Origin: Bog-473 sp963719485
GTDB taxonomy: Bacteria; Actinomycetota; Acidimicrobiia; Acidimicrobiales; RAAP-2
NCBI GenBank assembly: GCA_963719485.1
Contig: OY970387.1
Location: forward strand, 3,658,001 to 3,722,000
Length of the DNA: 64,000 nt
Direction: 5' to 3'
Both the position numbers and the translations under genes were made by a program. The notes under the pieces are model-generated. The model saw nothing but the letters and a program-made list of their open reading frames with translations. It searched no databases and was not told the origin of the DNA. Every line of letters begins with the position of its first letter. The first letter of the stretch is position 1. Shown one piece after another: positions 52,459 through 60,531 of the stretch.

Positions 52459-53381
52459 GACAGATCTCCGAGCCGGGTGTCGAGGCGGAGTGCTGCTGTG
52501 GCGAGGAGCTCCGGGGACGCCGAGAGGTACCAATAAGTCGACGCCGGACTCACATGGCCCATGAACGTCGAGAGCAGGGGCAACTTCGCCATGACGTCAT
52601 CGCCGTCGCGATACCAGCCGAGCAGGGTCTGCACGGCGAAGGTGTGGCGGAAGTCGCCCAATCGCGGACCGGCACCTCGGACTCTCGCAGGCAGGCCGGC
52701 CCTCTCGAGGGCCTGATTGAAGGCCTCGGCCAGATTCGCGGCGCCCAAGCGCGTTCCCCGCCTCGAGATGAAGAGTGCAGGCGAGACCGGTTTCGCCATG
52801 ACTGCAGAGCGCCTCGATGCATAGACCCTGAGCGCCTCCACAGTGCTCTGATGCAAAGGGACCAGACGTGACCTGCCCTGTTTTGTATTGCGCACGATCA
52901 GGGTTCGACGTGTGAAGTCGACGTCACCGCTGTCGAGCCGAAGAACTTCGCCCACCCTGAGACCCGTTGTGGCCAACACCCCGATCACAGCCTGGAGGGC
53001 GGCCGAACGCAGTGGCTGTCCCACACCTTTGGCCGCCATCATCAGGGCTGCCACGTGGGCGTCTGAGTAGATGAATGGGGCTGGGCGACGCCTGCCGGAG
53101 GGAAGAAGGCCCACAGGTGGAACTTCGGTGCCAGCGTCAAACGCCGACAAATAACGGGAGAAACTTCGCACAACACCGAGCCGCTGGGCCCGCCACTGCG
53201 CTCCGGCGTCCGAAGACGAGGTGGCCCATTCGAGCGCCCGGCCACACACCACCGTGGTCTCGCCCACGCTGTCCATGTACGCAACAAAATCGTCGAGCAA
53301 CTCACCAGCTCGTTCGAGTTTGTAGCCGAGGGAACGGCGAACTTTTAGGTACTCGTTCAGGTAACTTCGCAGTTCGCTCAT
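52455..53381 (-). CDS. RIT tyrosine recombinase B (copy 1)
   Basis: 308 residues. Arg in TTGLRVGEVLRLDSG, Lys in RNTKQGRSRLVPL, and Tyr in ASTYWYLSASPE are visible. The box II motif reads RLGDFRHTFAVQ: the first His of HxxR is Gly, and the spacing to the later His (FMGHVS) is lengthened by LLGWYRDGDDVMAKLPLL. ATG 53381 overlaps the end of recombinase A (ATGA). It is a distinct, atypical subfamily and may act as a structural or partner subunit. Confidence 0.9.
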   Translation of the reverse strand: MSELRSYLNEYLKVRRSLGYKLERAGELLDDFVAYMDSVGETTVVCGRALEWATSSSDAGAQWRAQRLGVVRSFSRYLSAFDAGTEVPPVGLLPSGRRRPAPFIYSDAHVAALMMAAKGVGQPLRSAALQAVIGVLATTGLRVGEVLRLDSGDVDFTRRTLIVRNTKQGRSRLVPLHQSTVEALRVYASRRSAVMAKPVSPALFISRRGTRLGAANLAEAFNQALERAGLPARVRGAGPRLGDFRHTFAVQTLLGWYRDGDDVMAKLPLLSTFMGHVSPASTYWYLSASPELLATAALRLDTRLGDLS

Positions 53382-54574
53382 GCCGCACCAGGCCAACGAC
53401 GGGCGAGACCGACCAGGCGAGCCAGGTCGACTTTCGCATAGAACGATGTCGTCGTCGGACTGCGGTGACGCAGGACCTGTGCGATCTCGGACAAGGGCGC
53501 GCCAGCTCGCAGCATCTCGGTTGCCGCGGTGTGACGGAGACGGTGAGGAGAAACATATTCGATCCCGGCTCGCCTGCAGGCGCGATCGAGCACACCACGG
53601 AGGGCCCCAGTGTCCGCAAAGCCGACGAACGGAGCCTGCTGTCGCAGGAACACCCGACGGCACGAGCTTCGGGGCCGACCCCTCTTCAGATACGCGGCCA
53701 GTGCAGCTCCGACGTCTGCTGGTAAGGGGAGTCGGTCCTGTCGCCGACCCTTGCCGCGCACAAGGAGCTCGCCTCCGCGCCAGTCGATGTCTTCAAGCTC
53801 GAGCCGGATGACCTCACCTCCGCGCAGTCCGAGGCGCACCAGCAGGGTCAAGATGGCATAGTCCCGGCGGCCGATCGCCCGACGCCGGTCGCAACTCCCC
53901 AAAAGACGCTCTACCTGACCAGGATCGACTCCTCTCGGCAGATTTGGGCGCCAACCCGCGGCCGGGAGCACCGCCTGCTCGAGTCCTGCTGGGGTCACAC
54001 CCTCCATTTCGAGCCAGCGCAGCAGAGAGCGCAGTGCCGAAACCACCTGACGAGCCGACGACAGGCCGCGTCCCTCACACGCGTGCCGAGTGAACTCAAT
54101 GACATCGCCAGCTCCGAGGTCCACAAGGCCCTCGATCGCCGAACGCTCCGTGAAGAACAGTCCGGCCACATGCGCGTAGAAGGCGACGGTTCCGTCAACC
54201 AGGCCCCGCTCCTGGCTCAGATGACGTCGAAATCGATCGACCATCTGGTCCAAAGCATCAGTGGAAGCTGCCGTCGGCGGTTCGGGCACATCCGTCCGGC
54301 GCAAGAACCCGAGGAAAGGCTTCAAGGACTTCGTCGTCAACAGGTTCGACCGTCCCTCGTGGCGCCGGGTGACGAACAGCGGTTCGGCTAATTCCGCCGT
54401 CAGGTCCCGAGCCCCAAGACCCTCCATTTCGAGCCATCGGTCCAGATGGGCCAGCAGATGCATCTGCTTCTTCGCCGCCGACTTCGAGTACCCGAGGTCG
54501 ATCAACTCCTGAGCAAATCCGGGTGCGTATTCCGCAAGCGGACCGCTCACTTTGGCCAACCACCGCTTCAACAT
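53378..54574 (-). CDS. RIT tyrosine recombinase A (copy 1)
   Basis: 398 residues. An extra N-terminal domain (LKRWLAKVSGPLAEYAPGFA) precedes the core-binding and catalytic domains. Arg in LGLRGGEVIRLEL, Lys in VRGKGRRQDRLPL, HxxR in PHRLRHTAATEML, His in LRHRSPTTTS and Tyr in FYAKVDL complete the active site. ATG 54574 is preceded by GAGGAGG. First gene of the trio; the promoter must lie between the inverted repeat (inner edge 54628) and here. Confidence 0.92.
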   Translation of the reverse strand: MLKRWLAKVSGPLAEYAPGFAQELIDLGYSKSAAKKQMHLLAHLDRWLEMEGLGARDLTAELAEPLFVTRRHEGRSNLLTTKSLKPFLGFLRRTDVPEPPTAASTDALDQMVDRFRRHLSQERGLVDGTVAFYAHVAGLFFTERSAIEGLVDLGAGDVIEFTRHACEGRGLSSARQVVSALRSLLRWLEMEGVTPAGLEQAVLPAAGWRPNLPRGVDPGQVERLLGSCDRRRAIGRRDYAILTLLVRLGLRGGEVIRLELEDIDWRGGELLVRGKGRRQDRLPLPADVGAALAAYLKRGRPRSSCRRVFLRQQAPFVGFADTGALRGVLDRACRRAGIEYVSPHRLRHTAATEMLRAGAPLSEIAQVLRHRSPTTTSFYAKVDLARLVGLARRWPGAA

Positions 54575-54627
54575 GACATGCCTCCTCACTCCGAAGAATC
54601 GAAGGAGGAAGCATCGGTCCTCAGACC

Positions 54628-54729
54628 GTGATTATGCCGATCCGCCGAGCGCCGCCACCCTGCCCACCAGCGACGTTGCTCACCGATCAGGTCCAACTGC
54701 GCATAACCGCTGGTTCGACATAAAAGCCG
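54628..54729. repeat. RIT copy 1 right terminal inverted repeat, 102 bp
   Basis: Begins GTGATTATGCCGATCCGCCG and ends CGACATAAAAGCCG. The last six bases (AAGCCG, 54724-54729) are the crossover core shared with the left junction. Confidence 0.95.
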
Positions 54730-55018
54730 TGGCTCGCTTGAGCAGGTCGACATCAGCCTGGAGCCGGCGGTTCTCCCGGCGCAGCCGACTGAGCTCTTCG
54801 CGCTCTTCGCTCGTCAGGCCCGGACGCTCGCCCGAATCGATCTCGGCTTGTTTGACCCAGGTGCGCACGTTGGTCTCGGTCAGATCGAAGTCCCTGGCCA
54901 CCTGGCCGATGCTGCGATCACCGCGCCGGCACAGCTCGACGATCTCAGCCTTGAACTCCGGAGTGAACGAGCGGCGCGGACGCGGCTTCTTCTTCTCCAT
55001 GGTCTCCATTTTGGACAT
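54680..55018 (-). pseudogene. IS3-family OrfA of element 2, truncated by RIT copy 1
   Basis: Native OrfA (PRPRRSFTPEFKAEIVELCR, then RGDRSIGQVARDFDLTETNV) continues to LLKRATAF. The frame then runs into the RIT repeat for MSNQRLCAVGPDR and stops at 54680. On the far side of the RIT the sequence resumes as TTCGCTCAGGAGACCCGGTGA, the usual end of such an orfA, but with one T too few to stay in frame. Confidence 0.88.
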
Positions 55019-55076
55019 CCTCTCTGGGGCTATGCCCCCGATGTTGGATGTCCGTCAAACCGGAGGAAGCCCAGTC

Positions 55077-55576
55077 CACCATCGCCGTCTGAGGGTACGG
55101 CCAGGCAGCGACAAGCGGGTGGATCCACCGGGGCCCGTTTGAGCGTTGTCAGTGCGTTGCGACGTTCCATCCGAACGGCTCTATTTCGGCCCGCGGCAAG
55201 ATCGTCAGCATTCAGGGGGCGGGGGCGGGGGCTTGAGGTCTGTGTACGGCCGGTCTCCGCCCCCCACTACCGCCTGAACCTTGGTCATACCCTGGCGCTG
55301 GAGGGTTGCAATCCGCCCAATTAGGGGGACACAATCACACCGGGCAATCGACCGCCATTCCGCCAAAGGTGGTCGGGAGTGCCCGAATGTGGGGGTGAGG
55401 ACGATGCCCCAACCTTGTGAACGCTCAGCCAAGGTTGGGGCTCCCCCCTCCTGGGTCGCCGCCGGATCTCGGAATGAACTTCGGTCTCCCTCGCCTCGTG
55501 AGCCCGATGCCTCAGCCGGGCGACCCTTGCGCAGGAAGCTCGCCGATTAGATAACGAGCCGCGGAGAGCGCCGGTT
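55077..55576. other. 500-base non-coding stretch including a duplicated segment
   Basis: No convincing gene. The first 40 bases match 61500-61540 (GAGGGTACGGCCAGGCAG), continuing the duplicated site into which IS3 element 2 jumped. 55305-55450 is the second duplicated segment. CCCAACCTTG and CAAGGTTGGG (about 55410-55440) form a strong hairpin. Confidence 0.5.
55305..55450 (+). repeat. 145-bp direct repeat, copy A
   Basis: Starts GTTGCAATCCGCCCAATTAG and is matched by 62838-62981 in the same orientation. About 80 central bases, including GGCAATCGACCGCCATTCCG and GGTCGGGAGTGCCCGAATGT, are nearly identical. It is conserved as DNA, not as protein, since no shared reading frame is kept. Confidence 0.8.
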
Positions 55577-55856
55577 AGTTCAGAAAGTCGTCGGGGTCAC
55601 GGTCGGTTTGCCTTCGACTTTGTTGATGGCCTCGGTTACGAAGGCGTGGAGCTGGGTCGGATCGGGTTGTCCGATGTCGGCATACTCGACGAGGCCTGCG
55701 ACAGATCCGGCCTTGAAGAGAACGAAGTCGGCGCCGGCATTGGTTCCTTTCACCGAGACGCTTCGTCTCCCAGCCCAACCGGCAGGACCCGGTCGGAATG
55801 TCGGACCTGGCCGGTTGTGTCATACGCAGCCGGCCAAGCGTCGGAGGGACGGACCG
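55577..55856 (-). pseudogene. 3' part of a broken gene interrupted by IS3 element 3
   Basis: In the minus strand, VKGTNAGADFVLFKAGSVAG then LVEYADIGQPDPTQLHAFVT and EAINKVEGKPTVTPTTF-stop form a protein-like C-terminus. Upstream, after a one-base frame change near 55750-55760, VRPSDAWPAAYDTTGQVRHS, DRVLPVGLGDEAS leads to the IS border. Beyond the IS (from 60582) the same frame continues as TEVSAPRVRSLSAA. No family recognised. Confidence 0.5.
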
Positions 55857-55887
55857 TGAACCGCCCCGGGTTCCATGACTGCTCGGG

Positions 55888-56763
55888 TTATTGGGTAGCC
55901 GCCTCTGTGGCGGGTTGCATTTGACGGTAGTAGGTCGCTTCGAACTCTGCTGGGGTGACGTAGGAGTTGTCCTCGGTGATCTCACCGTGGAGCCGGCGGT
56001 GGCTGAACCAGTCGATGTAGCCGAGTGTGGCGAACTCGACGTCGTCGAGACCTCTCCACGGGCCCTGGGGGTAGATCAGCTCCCACTTGTAGAGGCTGTT
56101 GAAGGCCTCGGCCATGGCGTTCCCGTAGCTGTCACCGCGCGAGCCGACCGAGGCCACGATGTCGTTCTCGTCGAGGCGCTCGGAATAGCGGATGGAGAGA
56201 TATTGCACGCCCCTGTCGCTGTGATGGACCAGGCCGTCGAGGACCTGGCCGTTGCGGGTGCGATTCCACACCGCCATCTCGAGGGCGTCGATGGCAAGGT
56301 CCGAGCGCAACGACTCAGAGATCTGCCAGCCGACCACCATGCGGGCGAACACGTCGATGATGAAGGCGGCGTAGACCCAGCCGGCATACGTCTTGACGTA
56401 GGTCAGGTCCGCCACCCAGAGCCGGTTGGGCTCGTCCGCGCTGAACTGGCGCTCGACGAGGTCGGCCGGGCGGTGCTGGCGTTCGTCGGAGCGGGTCGTG
56501 ACCTTGTAGGCCCTGCCTCGCCGGGCCCCAGACAGCCCCAGCTCACGCATCAGGCGCTCGACGGTGCAGCGCGCCACGCGGATCCCTTCCCGGTTGAGCT
56601 GGGTCCAGATCTTGTCGGCGCCATAGACCTCGAGGTTGTCGCCCCAGACCCGGAGGATCTCGCCCTTGAGCTCCTCATCACGCACGGCCCGTGCTGACGG
56701 CGGACGCTTCTTGGCCACCCAATAGGTGTTCGGGGCGATCTTGCAGCCGTGCTCTGAGAGCAC
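55888..56763 (-). CDS. IS3-family transposase OrfB of element 3
   Basis: 291 residues from the GTG at 56763, intact. HTH_21-type N-terminus (CKIAPNTYWVAKKRPPSARA) and DDE domain: Asp in WVADLTYVKTYAG, Asp in HHSDRGVQYLSI and Glu in MAEAFNSLYKWELI. The family N-terminus continues upstream in frame (FIDEHRHRFGVEPICR) to near 56835 without a usual start, consistent with synthesis by -1 frameshift from orfA, which the RIT now separates. Confidence 0.9.
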   Translation of the reverse strand: MLSEHGCKIAPNTYWVAKKRPPSARAVRDEELKGEILRVWGDNLEVYGADKIWTQLNREGIRVARCTVERLMRELGLSGARRGRAYKVTTRSDERQHRPADLVERQFSADEPNRLWVADLTYVKTYAGWVYAAFIIDVFARMVVGWQISESLRSDLAIDALEMAVWNRTRNGQVLDGLVHHSDRGVQYLSIRYSERLDENDIVASVGSRGDSYGNAMAEAFNSLYKWELIYPQGPWRGLDDVEFATLGYIDWFSHRRLHGEITEDNSYVTPAEFEATYYRQMQPATEAATQ

Positions 56764-56853
56764 CCGGCAGATCGGCTCGACCCCGAACCTGTGGCGGTGT
56801 TCGTCGATGAAGGCGACTATTTGGGCGGTCGCGGGTCGAGCTCCCGCGCGAAG

Positions 56854-56886
56854 AAAGCCGTTATGTGGAATTCCACATAACGGCTT
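56854..56886. other. RIT copy 2, outer left end: two mirror-image crossover sites
   Basis: AAAGCCG (56854-56860), the 20-base palindrome TTATGTGGAATTCCACATAA (56861-56880) and CGGCTT (56881-56886). This is the same arrangement as copy 1 and on the same side of the target, although the genes now point right. Confidence 0.75.
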
Positions 56887-56982
56887 TTATGTCGAACCAG
56901 CGGTTATGCGCAGTTGGACCTGATCGGTGAGCAACGTCGCTGGTGGGCAGGGTGGCGGCGCTCGGCGGATCGGCATAATCAC
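56881..56982. repeat. RIT copy 2 left terminal inverted repeat, 102 bp
   Basis: Identical to 51371-51472. In this copy the first recombinase gene, not the third, follows it. Confidence 0.95.
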
Positions 56983-57035
56983 GGTCTGAGGACCGATGCT
57001 TCCTCCTTCGATTCTTCGGAGTGAGGAGGCATGTC

Positions 57036-58232
57036 ATGTTGAAGCGGTGGTTGGCCAAAGTGAGCGGTCCGCTTGCGGAATACGCACCCGGATTTGCTCA
57101 GGAGTTGATCGACCTCGGGTACTCGAAGTCGGCGGCGAAGAAGCAGATGCATCTGCTGGCCCATCTGGACCGATGGCTCGAAATGGAGGGTCTTGGGGCT
57201 CGGGACCTGACGGCGGAATTAGCCGAACCGCTGTTCGTCACCCGGCGCCACGAGGGACGGTCGAACCTGTTGACGACGAAGTCCTTGAAGCCTTTCCTCG
57301 GGTTCTTGCGCCGGACGGATGTGCCCGAACCGCCGACGGCAGCTTCCACTGATGCTTTGGACCAGATGGTCGATCGATTTCGACGTCATCTGAGCCAGGA
57401 GCGGGGCCTGGTTGACGGAACCGTCGCCTTCTACGCGCATGTGGCCGGACTGTTCTTCACGGAGCGTTCGGCGATCGAGGGCCTTGTGGACCTCGGAGCT
57501 GGCGATGTCATTGAGTTCACTCGGCACGCGTGTGAGGGACGCGGCCTGTCGTCGGCTCGTCAGGTGGTTTCGGCACTGCGCTCTCTGCTGCGCTGGCTCG
57601 AAATGGAGGGTGTGACCCCAGCAGGACTCGAGCAGGCGGTGCTCCCGGCCGCGGGTTGGCGCCCAAATCTGCCGAGAGGAGTCGATCCTGGTCAGGTAGA
57701 GCGTCTTTTGGGGAGTTGCGACCGGCGTCGGGCGATCGGCCGCCGGGACTATGCCATCTTGACCCTGCTGGTGCGCCTCGGACTGCGCGGAGGTGAGGTC
57801 ATCCGGCTCGAGCTTGAAGACATCGACTGGCGCGGAGGCGAGCTCCTTGTGCGCGGCAAGGGTCGGCGACAGGACCGACTCCCCTTACCAGCAGACGTCG
57901 GAGCTGCACTGGCCGCGTATCTGAAGAGGGGTCGGCCCCGAAGCTCGTGCCGTCGGGTGTTCCTGCGACAGCAGGCTCCGTTCGTCGGCTTTGCGGACAC
58001 TGGGGCCCTCCGTGGTGTGCTCGATCGCGCCTGCAGGCGAGCCGGGATCGAATATGTTTCTCCTCACCGTCTCCGTCACACCGCGGCAACCGAGATGCTG
58101 CGAGCTGGCGCGCCCTTGTCCGAGATCGCACAGGTCCTGCGTCACCGCAGTCCGACGACGACATCGTTCTATGCGAAAGTCGACCTGGCTCGCCTGGTCG
58201 GTCTCGCCCGTCGTTGGCCTGGTGCGGCATGA
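57036..58232 (+). CDS. RIT tyrosine recombinase A (copy 2)
   Basis: 398 residues, identical in protein sequence to the copy 1 product at 53378-54574. It carries the full R-K-HxxR-H-Y set (LRHTAATEML, SFYAKVD). ATG 57036 is 53 bases inside the terminal repeat's inner edge, so a promoter at this end drives the operon. Confidence 0.92.
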   Translation: MLKRWLAKVSGPLAEYAPGFAQELIDLGYSKSAAKKQMHLLAHLDRWLEMEGLGARDLTAELAEPLFVTRRHEGRSNLLTTKSLKPFLGFLRRTDVPEPPTAASTDALDQMVDRFRRHLSQERGLVDGTVAFYAHVAGLFFTERSAIEGLVDLGAGDVIEFTRHACEGRGLSSARQVVSALRSLLRWLEMEGVTPAGLEQAVLPAAGWRPNLPRGVDPGQVERLLGSCDRRRAIGRRDYAILTLLVRLGLRGGEVIRLELEDIDWRGGELLVRGKGRRQDRLPLPADVGAALAAYLKRGRPRSSCRRVFLRQQAPFVGFADTGALRGVLDRACRRAGIEYVSPHRLRHTAATEMLRAGAPLSEIAQVLRHRSPTTTSFYAKVDLARLVGLARRWPGAA

Positions 58233-59155
58233 GCGAACTGCGAAGTTACCTGAACGAGTACCTAAAAGTTCGCCGTTCCCTCGGCTACAAACTCGAACGA
58301 GCTGGTGAGTTGCTCGACGATTTTGTTGCGTACATGGACAGCGTGGGCGAGACCACGGTGGTGTGTGGCCGGGCGCTCGAATGGGCCACCTCGTCTTCGG
58401 ACGCCGGAGCGCAGTGGCGGGCCCAGCGGCTCGGTGTTGTGCGAAGTTTCTCCCGTTATTTGTCGGCGTTTGACGCTGGCACCGAAGTTCCACCTGTGGG
58501 CCTTCTTCCCTCCGGCAGGCGTCGCCCAGCCCCATTCATCTACTCAGACGCCCACGTGGCAGCCCTGATGATGGCGGCCAAAGGTGTGGGACAGCCACTG
58601 CGTTCGGCCGCCCTCCAGGCTGTGATCGGGGTGTTGGCCACAACGGGTCTCAGGGTGGGCGAAGTTCTTCGGCTCGACAGCGGTGACGTCGACTTCACAC
58701 GTCGAACCCTGATCGTGCGCAATACAAAACAGGGCAGGTCACGTCTGGTCCCTTTGCATCAGAGCACTGTGGAGGCGCTCAGGGTCTATGCATCGAGGCG
58801 CTCTGCAGTCATGGCGAAACCGGTCTCGCCTGCACTCTTCATCTCGAGGCGGGGAACGCGCTTGGGCGCCGCGAATCTGGCCGAGGCCTTCAATCAGGCC
58901 CTCGAGAGGGCCGGCCTGCCTGCGAGAGTCCGAGGTGCCGGTCCGCGATTGGGCGACTTCCGCCACACCTTCGCCGTGCAGACCCTGCTCGGCTGGTATC
59001 GCGACGGCGATGACGTCATGGCGAAGTTGCCCCTGCTCTCGACGTTCATGGGCCATGTGAGTCCGGCGTCGACTTATTGGTACCTCTCGGCGTCCCCGGA
59101 GCTCCTCGCCACAGCAGCACTCCGCCTCGACACCCGGCTCGGAGATCTGTCATGA
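58229..59155 (+). CDS. RIT tyrosine recombinase B (copy 2)
   Basis: 308 residues, identical to copy 1 recombinase B, including the GDFRHTF replacement of the first box II His. It overlaps genes A and C by four bases each (ATGA). Confidence 0.9.
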   Translation: MSELRSYLNEYLKVRRSLGYKLERAGELLDDFVAYMDSVGETTVVCGRALEWATSSSDAGAQWRAQRLGVVRSFSRYLSAFDAGTEVPPVGLLPSGRRRPAPFIYSDAHVAALMMAAKGVGQPLRSAALQAVIGVLATTGLRVGEVLRLDSGDVDFTRRTLIVRNTKQGRSRLVPLHQSTVEALRVYASRRSAVMAKPVSPALFISRRGTRLGAANLAEAFNQALERAGLPARVRGAGPRLGDFRHTFAVQTLLGWYRDGDDVMAKLPLLSTFMGHVSPASTYWYLSASPELLATAALRLDTRLGDLS

Positions 59156-60141
59156 CCGCGTTAGCTCCGACTCTTGAGGCCTTCTTCACAGAGCGCTTGA
59201 TGGCGCAGCGGCGAGCGAGCCAGCACACCGTGGCGTCATATCGTGACACCTTCCGCCTCCTCTTCAAATACGTCCAAGGCGTCGCTGGCATCCAGCCGTC
59301 GCGCCTGTGCATCGAAGACCTTGACGCTGTGCTCATTGGGTCATTTCTCGACAATCTCGAACACGAACGGAAAGTCTCGATCTCAACGCGCAACACCAGG
59401 CTGGCAGCGATCCGCTCCCTCTATCGCTTTGCGGCCCTCCGACATCCCGAGCACTCAGCCGTTATCCAGCGCGTATTGGCCATCCCTTCAAAACGTGCCG
59501 AACGGGCGATCGTTGCCTATCTGACTCGACCTGAGATCGACGCTCTCCTCGGTGCCCCTGATCGCTCGACGCCTATAGGTCGGCGCGACCACGCCATCCT
59601 GCTCGTCGCCGTCCAGACGGGATTGCGAGTCTCTGAACTCGCTTCTCTGCAGCGTCAGGATGTGGTGCTCGGCGTCGGGGCCCACGTCCGCTGCACTGGG
59701 AAGGGACGCAAGGAGCGTGCCACTCCGCTGCTGGACAACACGGCAATCGTCTTGCGCGACTGGCTGGACGAGCGTGGCGGTGCGCTGGATGATCCATTGT
59801 TTCCTGGACCGAGCGGCAAACCGCTCACTCGAGGCGCAATCGCATGTCTCGTGGCCCGCCATGTCCGCACGGCCAACGAATTCTGCCCATCGCTTGCTTC
59901 CAAGCGAGTAGCGCCTCACGTCCTTCGTCACAGCTGTGCCATGGAACTTCTCCACTCAGGAGTCGATGTCGCAACCATCGCGCTGTGGCTCGGCCATGAG
60001 TCCATCCGGACGACCGACATCTACCAACACGCTGACCTCACCCTCAAAGAGAGGGCGCTGGCTCGAACCGCGCCAACGGCATCTCCCCGCGGACGTTATC
60101 GACCGGAAGATCCCCTACTCGCGTTTTTGGAGGACCTGTGA
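59152..60141 (+). CDS. RIT tyrosine recombinase C (copy 2)
   Basis: 329 residues, identical to copy 1. The stop TGA (60139-60141) is made by the first bases of the right inverted repeat (GTGATTATG), so gene end and element end are fused. Confidence 0.93.
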   Translation: MTALAPTLEAFFTERLMAQRRASQHTVASYRDTFRLLFKYVQGVAGIQPSRLCIEDLDAVLIGSFLDNLEHERKVSISTRNTRLAAIRSLYRFAALRHPEHSAVIQRVLAIPSKRAERAIVAYLTRPEIDALLGAPDRSTPIGRRDHAILLVAVQTGLRVSELASLQRQDVVLGVGAHVRCTGKGRKERATPLLDNTAIVLRDWLDERGGALDDPLFPGPSGKPLTRGAIACLVARHVRTANEFCPSLASKRVAPHVLRHSCAMELLHSGVDVATIALWLGHESIRTTDIYQHADLTLKERALARTAPTASPRGRYRPEDPLLAFLEDL

Positions 60142-60239
60142 TTATGCCGATCCGCCGAGCGCCGCCACCCTGCCCACCAGCGACGTTGCTCACCGATCAG
60201 GTCCAACTGCGCATAACCGCTGGTTCGACATAAAAGCCG
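60138..60239. repeat. RIT copy 2 right terminal inverted repeat, 102 bp
   Basis: Exact complement of 56881-56982. Ends in CATAAAAGCCG; core AAGCCG at 60234-60239 abuts the orfA sequence AGGCCGCC. Confidence 0.95.
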
Positions 60240-60531
60240 AGGCCGCCTTCAAGATCTCATTCGCCCGGCGCAGCTCGAAGTTCTCCCTTTCCAGCTCTTT
60301 CATCCGGGCTCGTTCGTCGGTGGTCAGCCCGGGCCGCGCTCCAGCATCTGTCTCGGCCCGCCTGACCCACTGTCGAAGCGTCTCGTGGTTGATCGCCAGC
60401 TTCGCCGCGATCGACTCGATGGCTTTCCACTGCGAGGGGTACTCGCCTTGGTGATCGAAGACCATCCGCACGGCCCGCTCCCGGACCTCAGGCGGATAGG
60501 GACCCCGTCCCGCCTTGCTCTTCTCTGGCAT
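60190..60531 (-). pseudogene. IS3-family OrfA of element 3, truncated by RIT copy 2
   Basis: OrfA (GPYPPEVRERAVRMVFDHQG, then AIESIAAKLAINHETLRQWV) reads to ANEILKAASAF and then into the RIT for MSNQRLCAVGPDR. The missing end (FFARELDPRPPK, stop) is found on the other side at about 56820-56853, so removal of the RIT would restore the full orfA exactly. Confidence 0.92.

Larger units (their letters stand above)
51351..54729 (-). mobile_element. RIT element copy 1 (three tyrosine recombinases), 3379 bp
   Basis: The element carries three overlapping tyrosine recombinase genes in one operon, the definition of recombinase-in-trio elements. Its 102-bp terminal inverted repeats are perfect (51371-51472 and 54628-54729). 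It sits in orfA of IS3 element 2, flanked by direct AAAGCCG. The genes point left. The recombinases are identical to those of copy 2 at 56861-60239, so the copies are recent. Confidence 0.92.
50413..55073 (-). mobile_element. IS3-family element 2, interrupted by RIT copy 1
   Basis: The ends are inverted: TGGGCTTGATCCGGTTTGAC (from 50413) and its complement ending at 55073, 25 bases with two mismatches, with TG...CA termini. It is flanked by GTC at 50410-50412 and 55074-55076. The uninterrupted homologous site at 61485-61500 (GAGCAGGTCGACCATCG) supports these borders. Without the RIT the element is about 1.28 kb. Confidence 0.9.
56861..60239 (+). mobile_element. RIT element copy 2, 3379 bp
   Basis: Same length, inverted repeats (56881-56982, 60138-60239) and three recombinases as copy 1. 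It is inserted in orfA of IS3 element 3 at the equivalent codon. Relative to its target the palindromic end is on the same side as in copy 1, but the interior is flipped. Confidence 0.92.

Noticed and set aside
53378..54574. The three recombinases as a phage or ICE integrase locus
   Set aside because: Three overlapping recombinases with nothing else between perfect inverted repeats is the RIT layout; no phage or conjugation genes are present.
51344..60239. The paired RIT copies as one composite transposon mobilising 54.7-56.9 kb
   Set aside because: Each copy lies inside its own IS3 element with separate target duplications, and the DNA between holds no coherent cargo.
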